Origin: Arenicola marina
Lineage: Eukaryota; Annelida; Polychaeta; Arenicolidae
Direction of reading: 5' to 3'
NCBI GenBank assembly: GCA_964019135.1
Contig: OZ025248.1
Span: 45,377,670 to 45,441,669, forward strand
Length of the DNA stretch: 64,000 nucleotides
In this document: positions 11,601 to 26,600 of the stretch, piece after piece
Layout: every line of letters starts with the position of its first letter
How positions within the stretch are numbered: the stretch's first letter is position 1
Made by a program: the position numbers and the translations under genes
Notes under the pieces: generated by a model
What the model saw: the letters and a program-made list of their open reading frames with translations, nothing else
Database searches by the model: none
Told to the model about the DNA's origin: nothing

Positions 11601-14600
11601 TGGGCGCTACCGATTAAGTTATGGAGGCTACCGGTGATGGGCGCTACCGATTGAGTTATAGAGGCTACCGTTGATGGGCGCTACCGATTGAGGTTCGGTT
11701 TGAAGTGCCTGACCTGTTATCATGCGAGCCAGAGGCTGCTTCATTATACCCGGCAAATACTTACTTGGGTGTCCGTGACTCAGCATGTAACTGTGTTAAT
11801 GTGGAAGGTGGGGGGAGCATCTTTTGTGCATTAACTGGCAACCACGCATGGATGGAATGATATATTACTCGCCAATTAAAGTTGCAATGATCAACCAAAA
11901 TAACATTGTGCTAGTTATAAACTTCTGGTGTGCCACAGCCCAATATTTAGCAACCGGACGGAAGTGTATGAGGTACTATTATGCACACGTTTGATATTTA
12001 CAGTTCACTACGCTGGATATTTTAATAAATAAAGACCTACCGCTATGTCTTATTCTGACAAGTGAGCATACAGACAATTAACGCCAGATAAATGAGCAGA
12101 CAGATCAGCGGCCTATATCCCGTAGCCATGGTTCCTCCTTTGAGTCAGCCTGTCATTGGACATATCTTTGGCCGTAGCTATCATTTATTCCTTCCACTAG
12201 AAGTAGTGTTGCCCCTTTAACGTAATTCGTTCACTCTTCCTCCAGTCCGCGTGCAGTTGGCCCTTAACCTTGCCTCCTCTTTTAGGAGTGAGGCTATTGA
12301 CCAGGCTTCATTCGCCAAGTGCATCCTCCACGTATGACTAGACACGTTTGTGTCCTTCAGCTGTTTTGTGTCTTTTATCTTCTTTAGACATACATCTGGC
12401 TCTTAAACCGGATTCTAGCCTCTAGCCTCACTAGATGTATATTCAGAGAAGACCACTTATCCATCACCGACTCGCCTGGAACTTGTTTTTCCTGTCCACA
12501 GCTGACTTTGTGGTCAGTCCCCCTGCCTGGCCTAACCATGTACTGGTCGGAGGGGGGTGGGGGACGCGGGGAAGGGGGACGCGGGGGAAGGGGGGGGGGG
12601 GACCCGTACTTGAATGTGAGAACGTAAGCACTCGGTGCGGGGTCCAGGGGTTCCCCCCCCCCCATCCAATCCAAATCCTCCCTCCCCCCCGCCACCCCTC
12701 CCCGCCCCCCCCCCATCCACCCCCTATTCCTCCCTACCCCACTCCCTTCGCCCCCATTCCACTAGCACTTGTAAATAGACATGTGCTAATTAAAGAGAGA
12801 TCTGGCAGCCTGGAGTTCACCACCGTGCGTTCCCCCTCACTCACTCACTATGTCTCCATCCGACTTCAACTGGCTCCGAAACCAATACTGTGACCTCCGA
12901 GCGACACACACTGACCTCGATTGGAAAACATGTGGTATATATGTAGCCAATGTGCGTACTGTGTAGTGTATCGCCTCCCAGTCTGTCCTGGTGGTTGCTA
13001 ATTGACGAGAGGTTTAGCTTTAATGACACAAACACTGGGCTGAGCTATATATAGTATCGTTGGTTTGTTTGTATCGTAAAGCAGGATGCATCCCCCCCTC
13101 ACCACCACCACCAGCCGTCACTCACCATACAAAGGTCATTTCGCATCAGCGACGAGGGGAGCGGGGTCAAGGGTAAAGAACCGGGTCGCCGCCGTTACCA
13201 GTGCTATCCTACTCATATTGAGAAAGGTCATACCTTGTTTTTCGTTGTCGTCTTGTCAACCCGGTTATATTTGTACCGCTGGTGATCGAAACCCCAACCC
13301 TCGATTGTTGCTGTCCATGCTGCCTCAGCGTTGGGCGTGGGGAGTCAATCCTCGGCACCGTTGTCACCTGTTACTTACGTCTTACTTTTATGTACTTTTA
13401 TGCCTCCCTGGAGTAGTGGTTAGATCACGTGACCCCAGAGCAATAAGTCCTGGGTTCGAATCCGGTTCGAAAGACCTAATACGGGAAATATTGCAGCCAA
13501 TGATCCTTCATCATCCGGGCATATTCCTCCGCCCAGTTCATCGCTGCTGTGTGCACAAAACTCCGATTCGCTTCCTATCATACATTATAGTAACATAATC
13601 CATTTTAGCCGTGGAACTATCGGAAGATGGACTATTACTTCATTATATCGGGACTGGAATCGAACCCTCGACCAACGCTTTGCCACATCTATTCTGATAG
13701 ATATTTGACCTCTATACGCATAAGGGGATGACGCGGTACTCCCTGACAGATATGCATCAAGGGTTAAGACGGGGTTGAAATCCAGTGCATAAGATAACGA
13801 CTCCGACGTATAGGATCGGTATGGGGCTGAAGTTCACACATCAACTTAGACTATGTACATATACTTCGGCTGTGTTGGTTAAACGAAATTAAATTCCCGG
13901 ACCCCAATTCTCTGCTGAAAGTTTGGGCTGATTGACTGGGACAAATGACTTTCACACACGAGGAGAAGACGCTAAGCGATAATGGTAGCAAACAAAAACC
14001 TACTACTACCCCGGCAAGGTCTTAGGGTTGTGTCGTGGCTGCCATAAGTCTTATACTATAGTGTTTAAACCATACGGTACTGTTAAGTGCACTGCACCGT
14101 GCGGCAGGGGGATAAAAACATTTTCAGACGTGCGCAACAGTTCGCGAACTATACTTCTGAAATCTGACGACAACTGCCTTTACCCAGAATGCGGTAGTGA
14201 CGCGGTGCTCTGGACGTGGTGTCACTTGCTGTGGAGTCCGCTATGGTAAGCCGCTCCCACGCGTGCGGTACGTTACAAGAGGGGCCAGGTGAAGCCAGAA
14301 TCTCTATATTACCGTTTAGTTTAGCCCCCGGCGACGCCACGACATGTGTTAGCTCGGGTTACGGAATTAGTGCGCCAAATGAGTGCAGCGTTGCACCGCG
14401 GTAATGCACTGCGCCACAGCAATACGGAATCTTCGCTTCTGTTGACTTCATTACGAATATCCGTATATCCTGCCCTCGCGGCCGCCACCGAATGCTGAAG
14501 TATATAGTTCTACATTGTAGGATTGCATATACGCCCTCGTATTGCCGGTACATAAGAAAGGATCACTGTCTGACATGGGTAATTATAGAGGTATATCCTT

Positions 14601-17600
14601 ATTGTCTGCCCTCAGTAAGCTATTCACAAAATTAATCAACGAGAGATTAACTGTATGGGTCGACCAGAACGAGTTACGGTCAGAAGAGCAGGCGGGATAT
14701 AGAAAAGGATATTCGACTTGTGATCAAATATTTGTCTTGCAGTCTATAATTCAAAAGTATGTAACGAAAGAGAAAGGCAGGTGTTATATCCTATTTATTG
14801 ATTTTTCAAAGGCGTTCGACAGCATGCCCCATAGTCTGTTATGGTTTAGTCTACTAGGTAAAGGTATTCATGGAAATGTAATGACGGTTATTCGTGATAT
14901 GTACGCTAACTTAAAATCGTGTATTAAGACACAATCTAGTTTGACAGACTATTTTCAGTGTAAAATCGGAACGCGACAGGGCTGTATGTTAAGTCCCTTG
15001 CTGTTTGCTTTATATATAGAGGAGTATTTATCCATGCTATCAGACTCTAACTGCCCAGGTATCTATGTGAGCAACGATGCCCCAAACATAATATCACTCA
15101 TGTTTGCCGATGATTTAGCAAACTGCGCGGATACCGTAGGACGTCTCCAGCAAACGATAAATATGTTAGAGGCATATTGTAAGAAGTGGAGTTTAAAAGT
15201 AAACATGAACAAAACGCAAGTGATGGTATTTCGGAGAGGAGGAATAGTTAAAGCAAACGAGCGATGGTTTTTCGATGATGAACGGTTGAAAGTTGTATCG
15301 TCGTATAAATATTTAGGGTTGGTATTGACTAGCACACTTAGATGGTCAAAAGCTGTTTCTACACTGACTGGTCAAGCCAACAGAGCATTGGCCTCTATCT
15401 ACAAGCTTGATAAGAAACTTAACGGTCTACCTATAAAAGCAGCATTTACTCTATTTGATCGAATCATTGTGCCAATTCTCACGTATGGATCCGAAATCTG
15501 GGGTTATCAAGAGTATAAGGAAATCGAGAAAGTCCAAGTTAGATTTTGTAAGAGATTATTGGGACTACCCAAGTTAACATCGGACGCCGCCGCATTAGGT
15601 GAATGTGGCAGGTTACCCTTAGCAAAAATTTATAATGTTGAGTGTATTAAGTACTGGTTAAAGATATTACGAATGCCAAATAGTAGGTATGTCAAAAGCT
15701 GTTATAACATGCTTAAAGAATTTGACAATCAAAGTAGATCATCCTGGGCTAGCTCAGTGAAAGTTCTGTTGTCTAAATATGATTTTAATGATGTATGGAT
15801 TAACCAATCAGTTTATGACGAAAGTGTATTTATTGCTGAGCTAAACCAGAGATTAGAAAACTGTTTTATTGAAGAATGGCATATGAAGGTTGGAGATCAA
15901 AGTCGCCTTAGTGTGTTTTGTACATTTAAGGACCAACTCTTCTTTGAAGTATATTTACTGAGAGTAAATGTTGCCAAACTTAGAAAGTCTCTTTCGCGTT
16001 TTAGATGTTCAGCTCATAATCTCTCTATTGAATTAGGTCGCCGTGATGGAACATTACTTGAAAACAGAATTTGTAAACACTGTGCTGTAAGAAATGTCCT
16101 TGTTATAGAAGATGAATACCACGTGTTATTGTGTTGCCCGAAGTTTATGGATATCAGACATTTATATATAGACAACGCTTTTTGGAATCCCCCAACATAC
16201 GAGAACTTTATTATGTTGATGTCAAGTGTAGATATGTTTACCCTAAGAAAATTAGCGATGTTTGTGCACACTCTAGAAAAACGTGTCAGCGCGCAGCTGT
16301 AAATTCAAAACACGGAAAATGTTATTATTTGTTGACAAATGTATATACGTTCATTGTTATGTCCCATGGGCCTGAAGGCCTTTTGACAAAATAAACTACC
16401 TACCTACCTACCTACCTACCATATACGCCTCTTAATTACCTTGCTTCTTACTTTGTGTTTCGAATATAAAAACAGCAGGAATATCGTTATCAAGCAATAA
16501 TACGCAGATCTCGTAAAAATGTTGTCGCCAATATGATTGAATGCCTTGATCTTGATAAAAGCATTCAATGGGTACACGTTCATCCTATATTGTTGACAGT
16601 GATACACTTAATAAACGTTAATACTGGTTCATACATGGGTGGCTGAGGGATAAACAACGAGTGATACTAAATTTAGTCAGACCCATTCCACATTGGTTAG
16701 ATTCAGGCCTTAGCGGAACCCACCAATAACAAACAACGCTGAAATTTAAGATTTTATATCGAAGAATGTGCTGATACGGGAACATTAACTCGTGTAACAG
16801 TGTACGGGTTGCAAGGTACCAGGTACAATGAAGCTAATATTGAGGAACTAAGGCATTCTGCCCACGGTAAGGAGCGCAGAACACGCGGGCAATTAGTGGA
16901 CAGAACTGGAAAAACACGAATCTTGAATAAAGACGACTTTCTCGGTGTATGCGGAGTTTTAGGCTAATGTTGACACACGAATGTCGTGCGAGCGACTACA
17001 GACACCAGAAAGAATCAAGTTACTGAAGGAGAGAAAATAGTGCCTGTTGTGTAACGAGAAAGTAGTACTAAGCTAGCCTCTACTGCAAGCCTCAGAAAGC
17101 ATGGACTGACGGTGATGGGCGCAGACACATATCTAGTCACTCTGCAAGCAGAAGGAGCTCGTTTCTCGCACCACCTCTACCCCACGTAACTGCCAACCTC
17201 ACGGTTGACCTAAACAAAGCTGGGGTCACGAATGGTTTTAGAGGGTTGTTATAGTTGTATTTTGTGTTTCCGATGCAAAATATGAAAATATAGACATTCT
17301 GTTGTCGTATGAGCACAATGGAAGGGCGAAACAATAGCAAGGGGTCAAATTTCAAAGCGCTTCACACCTTGGACCTTGATCAAACTCGAAAACATAGTTC
17401 GAAATAACATTGCTTCAAATTAATCTACATCGAATGAATTCTTCCGGTATGGTACCAGTAGCACCGTCAATGCTAAACAGTGGAGCAATTAATGCCAAAT
17501 TGTGAATATATCTTTGATTAGATTCATTTTCAATTTTCGCGTATAAAGGATAATTCTGATGGTTAAATTTGACCCGGGGTAGAGGGATTATAGCGTAAGT

Positions 17601-20600
17601 CAGGTAAGCTCTGCCGGGATATCAAGATATATTGTGTAAGCTGTGGGTAATATTAGTCAGGTTTGACCTAGTGAACATACCCTATAATGATCATACGACA
17701 CTCCTAGCTGGGTAGTCACGTGACGATTGAATACGCACCTTTTTTGTATACAGAAATCGGCACATTTAATGAAAAACAGTGCCTCGTGATGTACATAAAA
17801 ACGGATCAAAAGGCAAATAATATTTGACTTGTCACTACTTATTAGTTCTATGTGGGTCGACAAACTGTGACTTGGGTGTGTACCACACACATGGCATCCC
17901 GTTAAGTGTTTATCGGGAGAAGTATCATTTCAGTAAGTACATTAGCAGATGACTGTTAGCTTAAGTAACATCTCCTTTCACGTATGGGGGCGGATAAGGC
18001 CCCCGCGCAAGGTCCGCCGCATCACACGATCAGAGATAAAAGGTAGCGACGCCATAAATAAGACAATTGATACAGGTAAAACGGCAGTAGTCGGGTCACA
18101 GAGTGGGCCACTCCAATCGTAACGCCGCACCGACATGTGAAACGATCACAATATATTGACATTCAACGAAGAGCGTTCCCTCCCATCTTCCACCCACCCC
18201 TCCACCCGCCTGGGGTTCCGATTGTATGCCACCGGTACCCTCACTGCCTGGCACACCCATCGAGGGCCGGGAGCAAAACGCGGATCGCCCGACGAGATAA
18301 CAAAAGAATAGCTGCTTAAACTGAGTGGGTCTCTTTCGATGAGAAATGAACAACCCTCCATTAGGTACTTCCATCTCACTCGTGGTCATTTGACTTCAGG
18401 TGATCTCACTTGATGTGACCAGTTTATGTCCACCAAGTTCAGACTTGGACCGCGTTATAGAATAAGTTTAGAGTAGTTTTATTCTTTGTGCCACTAACAA
18501 GTAATGTTGTAACATTAAAAAAAGGGAAGCCTAGTTCATTTGGTATGCGTGTTGAGCTGCAGATCAACAGGGTTCGTGCCTCGTTACCTACGTGTTTCAT
18601 ACTACCATATATCAAGTTTCCTTGTCCATCATAAAGAACGACACACTTAGGCCCAGCTACACTTCGCTTAACCTTGTTTCCATTGTTACGAGGCAACACT
18701 GGAGGCAAACCCTGTTAAGACTGCCCGCATTCTTTTAGTGTTGTCATCTTCTCCTTGACATTAATCCATGTTCAAGTGTATGCAAGGTATCATTGCATAC
18801 ATCTAGAGGTCAAAGAGCAACCAGGCCTTTGGCGGGGACAGTTTTACATAGCCAATGCCAAGTATATGGCGGCATAAATTTAAGATTAAGCACCAGGGAG
18901 TTAGAGGTCGTTGTCCACCTGATCCGCAGACAATTCACTAGGCGAGTAAAGTGTTTTAGAATTAGAATTGCAGATTACCAAGCCCCAGATAGATAGATCT
19001 AAGTTTGGCTTGGTCAAAGGCCGCGAAGGCACCAGTGGCGCATGTTCTAACAGGACATCAATCTAGCGAACTGTCGTTGCAAAAACGCTGGTCGATTTGA
19101 TGGCTATGCCTGGGTTTAGTGGGTGTGTTGAACAATGACATAGCTGGCGAAGACACATTAATCACACTCGTGTCTTCAATATGTGCCAGTGTGTAAGTGC
19201 TAGTGTGCACGTGCCAGTGTGCAAGTGCCATAGTCCTCTCCGCCAATTCCTGTGTTCCGATGGTTTCAATGATATCGATTAAGATGATATCTTGATGTCC
19301 ATTTCCCTGTCCTTAGCCTTTCTTTAATTACCAGCGACCCTCTCTATGGATCTTGGTCCTGACGGAAAGCATGTTTAATACCAACGACCCTTTCTATGGA
19401 TCTTGGTCCTGACGGAAAGAATCTATACCAGCGACCCTTTCTATGGATCTTGGTCCTGACAGAAAGCATGTTTAATACCAGCGACCCTTTCTATGGATCT
19501 TGGTCCTGACGGAAAGCATCTTTAATACCAGCGACCCTTTCTATGGATTTTGGTCCTGACGGAAAGCAGGTTTAATACCAACGACTCTTTCTATGGATCT
19601 TTGTCCTGACGGAAAGCGTGTTTAATACCAGCGACCCTTTCTATGGATCTCGGTCCTGACGAAAATAATCTATACCAGCGACGCTTTCCATGAATTTTGG
19701 TCCTGACGGAAATCATGTTTAATACCAACGACCCTTTATATGGATCTTGGTCCTGACAGAAAGCATGTTTAATACCAGCGACCGTTTCTATGGATCTTGG
19801 TCCTGACGGAAAGCATCTTTAATACAAGCGACCCTTTCTATGGATCTTGGTCCTGACGGAAAGCATCTTTAATACCAGCGACCCTTTATATGGATCTTGG
19901 TCCTGACAGAAAGCATGTTTAATACCAGCGACCCTTTCTATGGATCTTGGTCCTGACGGAAAGCATGTTTAATACCAGCGATCCTTTCTATGGATCTTGG
20001 TCCTGACGGAAAGCATGTTTAATACCAACGACCCTTTCTATGGATCTCGGTCCTGACGAAAATAATCTATACCAGCGACCCTTTCTATGGATTTTGGTCC
20101 TAACGGAAAGCATGTTTAATACCAGCGACCCTTTCTATGGATCTTGGTCCTGACAGAAAGCATGTTTAATACCAACGACCCTTTCTATGGATCTTGGTCC
20201 TGACGGAAAACATCTTTAATACCAGCGACCCTTTCTATGGATCTTGGTCCTGAGGGAAAGCATGTTTAATACCAGCGACCCTTTCTATGGATCTTGGTCC
20301 TGACAGAAAGCATGTTTAATACCAACGACCCTTTATATGGATCTTGGTCCTGACGGAAAGCATGTTTAATACCAACGACCCTTTCTATGGATCTTGGTCC
20401 TGACGGAAAGAATCTATACCAGCGACCCTTTCTATGGATCTTGGTCCTGACAGAAAGCATGTTTAATACCAGCGACCCTTTCTATGGATCTTGGTCCTGA
20501 CGGAAAGCATCTTTAATACCAGCGACCCTTTCTATGGATCTTGGTCCTGACGGAAAGCAGGTTTAATACCAACGACTCTTTCTATGGATCTTGGTCCTGA

Positions 20601-23600
20601 CGGAAAGCGTGTTTAATACCAGCGACCCTTTCTATGGATCTCGGTCCTGACGAAAATAATCTATACCAGCGACGCTTTCCATGAATTTTGGTCCTGACGG
20701 AAATCATGTTTAATACCAACGACCCTTTATATGGATCTTGGTCCTGACAGAAAGCATGTTTAATACCAGCGACCGTTTCTATGGATCTTGGTCCTGACGG
20801 AAAGCATCTTTAATACAAGCGACCCTTTCTATGGATCTTGGTCCTGACGGAAAGCATGTTTAATACCAGCGACCCTTTATATGGATCCTGGTCCTGACAG
20901 AAAGCATGTTTAATACCTGCGACCCTTTCTATGGATCTTGGTCCTGACAGAAAGCATGTTTAATACCAACGACCCTTTCTATGGATCTTGGTCCTGACGG
21001 AAAACATCTTTAATACCAGCGACCCTTTCTATGGATCTTGGTCCTGAGGGAAAGCATGTTTAATACCAGCGACCCTTTCTATGGATATTGGTCCTGACAG
21101 AAAGCATGTTTAATACCAACGACCCTTTATATGGATCTTGGTCCTGACGGAAAGCATGTTTAATACCAACGACCCTTTCTGTGGATCTCGGTCCTGACGA
21201 AAATAATCTATACCAGCGACCCTTTCTATGGATTTTGGTCCTGACAGAATACATGTTTAATACCTGCGACCCTTTCTATGGATCTTGGTCCTGGCGGAAA
21301 TCATGTTTAATACCAGCGACCCTTTATATGGATCCTGGTCCTGACAGAAAGCATGTTTAATACCAGCGACCCTTTCTATGGATCTTGGTCCTGACGGAAA
21401 GCATGTTTAATACCAGCGACCCTTTATATGGATCCTGGTCCTGACAGAAAGCATGTTTAATACCAACGACCCTTTCTATGGATCTTGGTCCTGACGGAAA
21501 GCATCTTTAATATCAGCGACCCTTTCTATGGATCTTGGTCCTGACGGAAAGCATGTTTAATACCAACGACCCTTTCTATGGATCTTGGTCCTGACGGAAA
21601 GCATCTTTAATACCAGCGACCCTTTCTATGGATCTTGGTCCTGACGGAAAGCATGTTTAATACCAGCGACCCGTTCTATGGATCTTGGTCCTGACGGAAA
21701 GCATCTTTATTACCAGCGACCCTTTCTATGGATCTCGGTCCTGACGAAAATAATCTATACCAGCGACCCTTTCTATGGATTTTGGTCCAAACGGAAAGCA
21801 TGTTAAATACCAACGACCCTTTATATGGATCTTGGTCCTGACAGAAAGCATGTTTAATACCAGCGACCCTTTCTATGGATCTTGGTCCTGACGGAAAGCA
21901 TCTTTAATACCAGCGACCCTTTCTATGGATCTCGGTCCTGACGAAAATAATCTATACCAGCGACCCTTTCTATGAATTTTGGTCTTAACGGAAAGCATGT
22001 TTAATACCAACGACCCTTTATATGGATCTTGGTCCTGACAGAAAGCATGTTTAATACCAGTGACCCTTTCCATGGATCTTGGTCCTGACGGAAAGCATCT
22101 TTAATACCAGCGACCCTTTCTATGGATCTTGGTCCTGACGGAAAGCATGTTTAATACCAGCGACTCTTTCTATGGATCTTGGTCCTGACGGAAAGCATGT
22201 TTAATACCAACGACCCTTTCTATGGATCTTGGTCCTGACAGAAAGCATGTTTAATACCAACGACCCTTTATATGGATCTTGGTCCTGACGGAAAGCATGT
22301 TTAATACCAACGACCCTTTCTGTGGATCTCGGTCCTGACGAAAATAATCTATACCAGCGACCCTTTCTATGGATTTTGGTCCTGACAGAAAGCATGTTTA
22401 ATACCTGCGACCCTTTCTATGGATCTTGGTCCTGACGGAAATCATGTTTAATACCAGCGACCCTTTATATGGATCCTGGTCCTGACAGAAAGCATGTTTA
22501 ATACCAGCGACCCTTTCTATGGATCTTGGTCCTGACGGAAAGCATGTTTAATACCAGCGACCCTTTATATGGATCCTGGTCCTGACAGAAAGCATGTTTA
22601 ATACCAGCGACCCTTTCTATGGATCTTGGTCCTGACGGAAAGCATCTTTAATACCAGCGACCCTTTCTATGGATCTTGGTCCTGACGGAAAGCATGTTTA
22701 ATACCAACGACCCTTTCTATGGATCTTGGTCCTGACGGAAAGCATGTTTAATACCAGCGAATCTTTCTATGGATCTTTGTCCTGACAGAAAGCATGTTTA
22801 ATACCAACCACCCTTTATATGGATCTTGGTCCTGACAGAAAGCATGTTTAATACCAACGACCCTTTCTGTGGATCTCGGTCCTGACGAAAATAATCTATA
22901 CCAGCGACCCTTTCTATGGATTTTGGTCCTGACAGAAAGCATCTATAATACCAGCGACCCTTTCTATGGATCTTGGTCCTGACAGAAAGCATCTTTAATA
23001 CCAGCGAACCTTTCTATGGATCTTGGTCCTGACGGAAAGCATGTTTAATACCAGCGACCCTTTCTATGGATCTTGGTCCTGACGGAAAGCATCTTTAATA
23101 CCAGCGACTTTTTCTATGGATCTTGGTCCTGACAGAAAGCATGTTTAATACCAGCGACCCTTTCTATGGATCTTGGTCCTGACGGAAAGCATGTTTAATA
23201 CCAACGACCCTTTCTATGTATCTTGGTCCTGACAAAAAGCATCTTTAATACCAGCGATACAAACAGCCCGAACATCCCACTTAGACCCCTAAATCCTATT
23301 TACCCCTCCACACCTTCCATCACATCCACCCCCCACCCATCCACCCCCTACATCCTATCCATCACATCCACCCATCCACCCCATCATAACCCTGGCCACT
23401 CCTCACCCCATCCCTCCCACGCAACCAAGTACAACCGTGTACGACAACTCTTCCACTCCCCACATCCCTCTCCACCCCGCATAATCACTGCGCCTTCGGT
23501 ACCCCATCTCCACCCGAGAACTCTCCAACCGGAAGTACCATCACCGAGGTCACATGACGCACGACCAATATGACGCACGCTGACGCCATTTTTGGATTTG

Positions 23601-26600
23601 GTCGACAGTGCGCCCCCCCCCCCCTCCCCGCCTCCCTCCCACCCACCCCACCGCCCTACGCACTCCCCACGGTCCGGCCACGATGGATGTAGGGGGATCC
23701 GCTCTGCCTAGTCATGATTACACTGGGCCGTCGAGGGGGCTTCTCCTGGCTCAGGTGTCGTTTCGTACTCGCCGACACCTCGCTCCTCCGGACACGTCGT
23801 ACCTGATGACATCGCCCTACATTAGTTAGTGTGACCTCAAGCTGTGGGCCAGAGATACGCCGGATATATCCATATGACCATCAATATAGTTTCATTTTAT
23901 TTGATTTATTTGCAGACAAGGTATTGCAATATTTTTCATTTTATTTATAGACCCTATATATATATATATATATATATTTATGCTACATCCGCGTCCAATC
24001 AATCGGTGACTCGTTTGGAACAATGGACCTAATGAAGTGCGAGAGTGTAAAGTACGCTCGACTGATCACGAATAATGTAAAGAGATAACCGAAGAATGTA
24101 AAGAAGGGCAATCGGAGAGCTCTTCAAGTTTTTGAGATAACGCTAGATAACGATTCATATCTGACAAATATGTTATCAACATCCTCTCCATTACACCACC
24201 CCACCCCCTCCACCAGCCCCACACCCTCCATCACACCACCCCCACCCCCATCTGTCACACAACCTCCACCCCCTCCATCACACAACCTCCACCCCCTCCA
24301 TCACACAACCCCCACCCCCATCCATCACACAACCCCCACCCCCTCCATCACACAACCTCCACCCCCATCCATCACACAACCCCCACCCTCTCCATCACAC
24401 AACCTCCACCTCCTCCATCACACAACCCCCACCCGCTCCATCACACAACCCCCACCCGCCCCATCCCACAACCTCCACCCCCATCCATCACACAACCCCC
24501 ACCCTCTCCATCACACAACCTCTACCCCCATCCATCACACAACCCCCACCCCCTCCATCACACAACCTCCTCCCCCATCCATCACACAACCCCCACCCCC
24601 ATCCATCACACAACCCCCACCCTCTCCATCACACAACCTCTACCCCCATCCATCACACAACCCCCACTCGCTCCATCACACAACCTCCACCCCCTCCATC
24701 ACACAACCTCCACCCCCTCCATCACACAACCTCCTCCCCCATCCATCACACAACCCCCACCCCCATCCATCACACAACCCCCACCCTCTCCATCACACAA
24801 CCTCTACCCCCATCCATCACACAATCCCCACTCGCTCCATCACACAACCTCCACCCCCTCCACCACACAACCTCCACCCCCATCCATCACACAACCTCCG
24901 CCCCCATCCATCACACAACCCCCACCCCCGTCCATCACACAACCCCCACCCCCCTCCATCACACAACCTCCACCCCCTCCATCACACAACCCCCATCACA
25001 TCACCACCGCTGATATTTTAGGTCTGTAACTCAGATGATCAATAGCCTTTTCGTACCAGCCGGTGCGATGTTCCTGCCCTGCTTCGTCCCTGCTTCTCCC
25101 CTGGCACTCCAGATTACAGTCGGTTGACGTCAGAATCATTTAACATGCGGAACGGCGCAGGTTGTGATTGCCTCAAGTTGATTGACGTAAAAAGGGGAAG
25201 GTGACTAGTATTGGGCGAGCAGGGAAATAGAGGCGGGGCGGGGGAGAGGGTAGACAGAGCGTGTTGAAGTAATGACTTGTGGGTGGACAGATACCATAAG
25301 GAAGATGTAGGTAGAATGCCGGAGGGGAGGGGGAGAGGGTGATACGAGAGTTTGACAGTCAGACGAGAGCCATCTGTCATCTACCCCAGACTGATAACAC
25401 CATGGCGACCCAGCTATCCCACCATCCCCACCACCACCATCCACCACTCCATCTACCCCCCCCCCCCCACCCCAGCTACCCTCCGTGGGGCCAGGTATGG
25501 AGTGGGCATTGTCATGGGCAGTAGGTGGCGTCGCCAACTTCGTGACGATTGTTCGAATCAGGTATCAGGTAACAGCCGTTGACCCGCTCTGACTGATAAC
25601 AATGCATAATCTGCGAGGCGTTATAGGCGACGCTCGCAAGGTTGGCATGCCATGAAATCAGCAGAAAAGCTTAAGTCGATATAGATCAGATCCAGCAAAC
25701 AGTCAAATTCACTTTATATTCTCATATTTTAAAGCGTGGAACGAATTCCCTTCTACTGTAGCCAAGCTCTGTATCCGCTCTGTATTTTTACATGGAAACC
25801 TCATTTCCATATGGAAGCAGCTTACATGTGGCGTTGCATGTGGCGCGTTGTGTTGAGTCACGGGCGTGCATTTATTTGTTGACGGGTGTGAAAGGGTGCG
25901 TGCAAAATTAAGGGTGTGAAAATCAAGTAGGGGCAAAACGGAGACGCGCCAGTTTTTCCAGGGCATCACCAGCGTGGATTTCGCATTTCATTACTCGAAA
26001 AACAAACGCTCAATTGGTCGCGTGTGGTCCATAGATGTGTGATTTAGGCCACTGTTGCCCGTATAGACCACCCCACACGACGACAAGAACATGGGAGGAT
26101 AAAACGGGGGGTCGTCCGGACACATGCGGGGTGCGAACCCACGACTAGTTGGCCTGTAGTTACGCTACCCCTGGGTGGTGTGAGCGATGTCAGCCCGTGT
26201 TTGTTTGACGGCGTGAGGGATGACGGCTTGTGTGCGGAGTGCGCTAGCGCGTGCTGCTCCTCGCACGTGGTAATCCCATCATGTCATCCGACGGTTTCTT
26301 TTTCACCATAACCTTCCCGACTTCCCACGGCACACCTCTGCTGGCCAAGCCATGCAATCTCGGCATTTTATAACCACGAGAGATTCCTTAACCACATAGC
26401 ACCATTGGTGAATGGAGTGTCTATGGCATTCGGCACCGAAAATGAAACTTCTGATGATCCTGTTACCTTAAAGCTGCTCATGCAGGAATTTTGTACTTAA
26501 ATTATAGTTTTCGAAATATTTTGGAAATACATTGAGAACACATTGTCTGACTGTATAAATGTAACCTTCATGAGAAATAGAATTGTCATCGCATGATGAA

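Larger units (their letters stand above)
16421..19320. other. Intron 1 stretch, unclassified
   Basis: No complete gene or known element was recognised in 2.9 kb. Two protein-like open stretches, at 16746-16967 (+) and 18439-18708 (-), are listed separately. Near 19180-19235 there is a short decayed repeat built on GTGCCAGTGTGCAAGTGC. Confidence 0.45.

Noticed and set aside
12435-12893. 152-codon proline- and glycine-rich frame and its minus-strand shadows
   Set aside because: It is driven by the G/C homopolymer runs.
13402-13475. Functional tRNA gene
   Set aside because: The A and B boxes are present but the acceptor stem does not pair, so a SINE head is the better reading; the same applies to 26125-26185 and 29500-29575.
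13086-13598. 170-codon frame in intron 1
   Set aside because: No family signature and it overlaps a tRNA-like SINE head.
20266-22992. Recurring 64-66 codon minus-strand frames
   Set aside because: They derive from the 50-bp minisatellite read in rotating frames.
24170-25021. 283-codon open frame rich in P, H, S and T
   Set aside because: It is a by-product of a G-free C-rich minisatellite that cannot form stop codons; the units have uneven lengths and no signal peptide or splice context supports it.
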